Source of the DNA: Mesaphorura yosii
Lineage: Eukaryota > Arthropoda > Collembola > Poduromorpha > Tullbergiidae
DNA length: 64,000 nt
NCBI GenBank assembly: GCA_009869945.1
Contig: WIXG01000175.1
Span: 62,001 to 126,000, forward strand
Reading direction: 5' to 3'
Below the pieces are notes generated by a model, which saw only the letters and a program-made list of their open reading frames with translations, was not told the origin of the DNA and did not search any database. The translations under genes and the position numbers were made by a program. Numbering within the stretch: the first letter of the stretch is position 1; every line of letters starts with the position of its first letter. Below are positions 60,844 through 64,000 of this stretch, one piece after another.

Positions 60844-63800
60844 ATGGATTTCAAGGGAAAGCATCACAAAAAGAATTACGAAGAATCTGCAACATGCATG
60901 TCGAAATTGTGCTTCTCTTGGGTTCTTCCAATATTGCGAGTGGGGACAAAGAGGGATCTGACTCTAAATGACATTTACAATGTCCGGGAAGAAGACAGCG
61001 CGCAAGTGCTTGGTGATGAATGTGAAGCGTAAGTAAACTTGGCTAAAATTAGGATTGATGTACACTGTCGTGGTCTCGTTCTTTAGTGCATGGAGTACGA
61101 CCACCAGCAATGAGGAACACAAACCTAACCATGTCAATGGTAATGGAGCAAAGAAACTGATCCGGCTGATTTTGTCAATTCACGGAGGCCAATACTTTCT
61201 TTATGGTTTGTTGCTGGTTTTCGTGCGTCTTTTCACAAGGTGAGCAACTGACGCACTGCATGGCGTAAGGCCCGCCGCGTTTACAATGTAGCGAGGCTTA
61301 TGACTAGTGTCTTCTATACTGCAGCATTCTGCCGACGATATTTCTTCGACTGATTACGAAGTCTTTCTTGCCGAAGCCCAGTTACGTGTATGGTGATGAA
61401 TTATATCGAGAGGAGGACGAATGGTCTAAAATACAGCGACAGTACACGTATGCTGGTGGACTGTGTTTAGTGACCCTATTCATGGCGATGACTATTCACT
61501 GTCTAAATTATCAATTTTTCCATATTGGTGTAAAGTGTAGCGTCGGCCTCTCGTCGCTAATTTATAGAAAGGTAAGGCCAAATACAAGCGTGATCGTCTG
61601 CTCGTGCTTCGTATTTCCCGGAGTCAAAAATGGTTGCTGTTATTGTTGTAATACAGCTACTCCGACTCAGTTCGTTTGGACAAACACAAACCTCGACTGG
61701 ACAAATTATCAATCTGATTTCAAATGATGTGAAACAATTCACTGGATTAATACACTTCCTAGTCAACTTTGTATCGACGCCAATTCAGGTTGCCATTTTT
61801 GTCTATTTACTTTGGTTGGAAATCGGGAATGCTTGCTTCGTGGGGTTTGGATTCCTTTTATTTCTCACACCCTGTCAATGTAAGTTGATGTGTAATCTTT
61901 CAATGCGTGCCTAACCTTCACTAATTATTATTGCAGATATTCTTGGTGGCTACTCGGCTCACTTTCGACGAAAATTGGCGAAAAGAACGGATTCGCGTGC
62001 GCGTGTAATGAGTGAAATAATCAACGGAATCCGAATAATCAAGATGTATGTCTGGGAGAAACCATTTGCGAAAGTAATCCACGTCTTACGGCTGTAAGTT
62101 GGGACTCTAACGCAAATTCTGATTGAAATCTGATGTGAACTTTTGCATCCAGAGACGAGATACAGGAGGTCAAAGGCCGTTCTCTGATTCGGGCGATGTA
62201 CGTTGGATTGTTTAATATTTCATCTCGAACCACGTCTTTCATCACAATCCTGACGATTTATCTCACCAGTGAATACAACATTACCGCTGATAAAGTGTTC
62301 TTTGCAATATCAATTTTCCAAACTCTGGGGGATCATATGATGCTAATTATGCCGGAAGCAATTGCGATTGTGTCAGAGCTACGCGTCGCTGCCAAACGAA
62401 TCCAAGTAATGTCAGCGCTCTTACATGACTTTGAATGTTTGAATTCACCAATTAATACGCACCTGCTTCTGATATCTCAGACTTTCTTAGATTTGGATGA
62501 AATGCGTCCTCGCCGAACTCATGACGTGGGCAACTTACAAAACAACCTGCCCCACCTGCCTTTGAATAGGATCAGCCTGGAAAATGTATCGGCAAAATGG
62601 TCTTCGGATAAGTTAGCACTGGATAATATTAGTTTAGAAGTCGAAGGAAGTAAATTGGTCATCATCTTGGGAAAAATTGGTTCTGGGAAGGTACACGCAG
62701 TTATCAGAGTGGGTGATTGCTTTTACGACTGCCGTAAAATGTGTGATCTCAAATCTAGTCGTCTCTCCTGAAAGTGCTTCTGGACGAACTTCCTGTTGCA
62801 GAAGGCAACTTGGAACTTTTTGGGTCGCTATCTTACATCTCACAAGAACCATGGATCTTCGGTGGGACCACTCGCCAAAATATTACCTTCGGGGCAAGCT
62901 TTGATCAGGCACGGTACAATGAAGTGCTTGCCTGCTGCGCGTTAAACGTGGACATCGAGCAATGGCCTTATGGCGATATGACGATAGTAGGAGAGAAGGG
63001 AATCACCTTAAGCGGTGGACAAAAGGCCCGAATTGCATTGGCTAGAGCTGTTTACCATCGAGAGGCCGATGTGTACTTATTCGATGATCCATTAAGTGCA
63101 GTTGACTCCAATGTGGTACGTAAGAGCTTGAGATAGTTGAGTGGTTTGATGTTTGAATAATTATCAATCCAAAAGAATCAATCTAATGTGTTTCTTTTCT
63201 AGAGTCGGCACATCTTCGAAGAGTGCATTATGAAATATTTGAGAAATCGTACAAGAATTTTGGTGACACACCAACTTCAATATTTATCTCATGCCGACCA
63301 CATCCTTGTACTTGACGGAGTAAGAGACCGTAAATTAACCTGACGTTCCTCGTGCACTCACTTCTTCCTAATTTCAGGGTAAAGTCTTAATGCAAGGAAC
63401 CTACAATGATGTAATGAACAGCGGCATAGACTTGATCGAATTTCTGAATGAAGGACAAATTTTGAAGGGCAATAAAAGGAAGCCAAGATCTGGAGCTACC
63501 CAAAACAACACGGTACGAAAATCAAATTAAAGCCTTAAGAATTGTGTCACAGACTAATTTCGATACTTCAGGATGAAGAGGATTTGATCCAAGATTCAGT
63601 GCCCCAAAATCGAGCAGAAGAACAAAACGACGAGAAAAGTGCCATCGGATCAGTAACATGGCAAACGTATTGGAACTACGTGAAAAGTGGCAAATCCTAC
63701 GGGACGGTTCTGTTCATTATGCTTAATTTTCTTGTACTACATGGTATAATATTATTCTCCAACTTGTGGCTTGCAAAATGGACAAATTCTGTGAGTACGG

Positions 63801-64000
63801 TGGCTGAAGAAGTGAATAGCAACGGCACAGAGTCAGTGTTGAATTCCAGTGTTAATCAGAACTTTGCATGGACTTATGGAGTCGCGACTCTGCTGATGGC
63901 AATCATGTTTTTCTCAAATTCCATCGTCTTCTACCAATACACAATGAAAATCGGCACTAATTTGCACGATCAAATGTTTAACAGCGTGGTGAGAGCTCCG
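60844..64000 (+). CDS. ABCC-type (MRP4-like) ABC transporter, 3' end outside the window
   Basis: Eleven exons, 60844-61028, 61087-61239, 61325-61571, 61657-61879, 61937-62093, 62153-62405, 62481-62690, 62759-63115, 63203-63319, 63378-63512 and 63572-64000+, stay in frame for about 820 residues. There is no extra N-terminal TMD0, as in the short MRPs (ABCC4 type). TMD1 has the ABCC motif [15 protein letters not shown], then [23 protein letters not shown]1 has Walker A GKIGSGKSS (split by an intron), Q-loop [13 protein letters not shown], signature [17 protein letters not shown], Walker [13 protein letters not shown] and the H-loop [10 protein letters not shown] linker and the start of TMD2 follow to the edge. 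Family members export anionic conjugates, cyclic nucleotides and drugs across the plasma membrane. Confidence 0.93.

Overview
This is a stretch of animal nuclear DNA. Genes have many introns, mostly 50-110 bases with GT..AG ends. Almost all proteins are plainly metazoan: ADAT1, SRFBP1, LSM2, PSMB1, PGRMC, GALK1, UTP15, SLC41A and ABCC. A chitin-binding peritrophin-like protein, an ML/NPC2-like protein, a GMC oxidoreductase and a large small-heat-shock protein point to an arthropod or close relative. The compact layout, together with a PHB depolymerase, a bacterial-type NADP-glutamate dehydrogenase and F-box/LRR genes, makes me lean to a springtail or another non-insect arthropod. The taxon is inference.

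Layout: 1-936 holds the 3' part of an unrecognised secreted-type protein (+). 1543-3759 is a GMC oxidoreductase (+) and 3921-4668 an ML/NPC2 protein (-). Then comes a broken PHB depolymerase copy (7388-8655, -) beside an intact type B copy (9293-10831, -). 11636-16507 carries three minus-strand genes: a tail-anchored unknown, ADAT1 and SRFBP1. LSM2 and a Gly-rich membrane protein (+) follow, then PSMB1, a MITE-like element and PGRMC (-). A small unknown gene (-) faces a secreted cysteine-rich peptide gene (+) at 23.1-24.4 kb. GALK1 and UTP15 (-) are next, then a beta-trefoil lectin-like protein, SLC41A, a decayed F-box/LRR gene and an atypical Rho GTPase (+). 39.5-47.2 kb holds a peritrophin-like gene (-), a double alpha-crystallin heat shock protein (+) and a large LRR-like protein (-).

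The most striking region is 47467-55406. Two head-to-head genes each encode a signal sequence or anchor, an ectodomain resembling glycoside hydrolase family 17 (beta-1,3-glucanase), one membrane segment and a tyrosine kinase. They share several intron positions, so they are an inverted tandem duplicate. Both have HAD in place of the HRD catalytic-loop motif. One keeps the GH17 nucleophile Glu and the other has Asp. This is a candidate beta-glucan (fungal or plant wall) sensing receptor family that I do not recognise as described. A decayed Mutator-like (MULE) transposon with about 100-base terminal inverted repeats sits in a kinase intron of the second copy. The window ends with the bacterial-type NADP-GDH (-), a decayed multi-membrane-span gene and the 5' two-thirds of an ABCC transporter (+).

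Exon joins were worked out by hand from reading frame and splice signals. No database search or transcript data were available.
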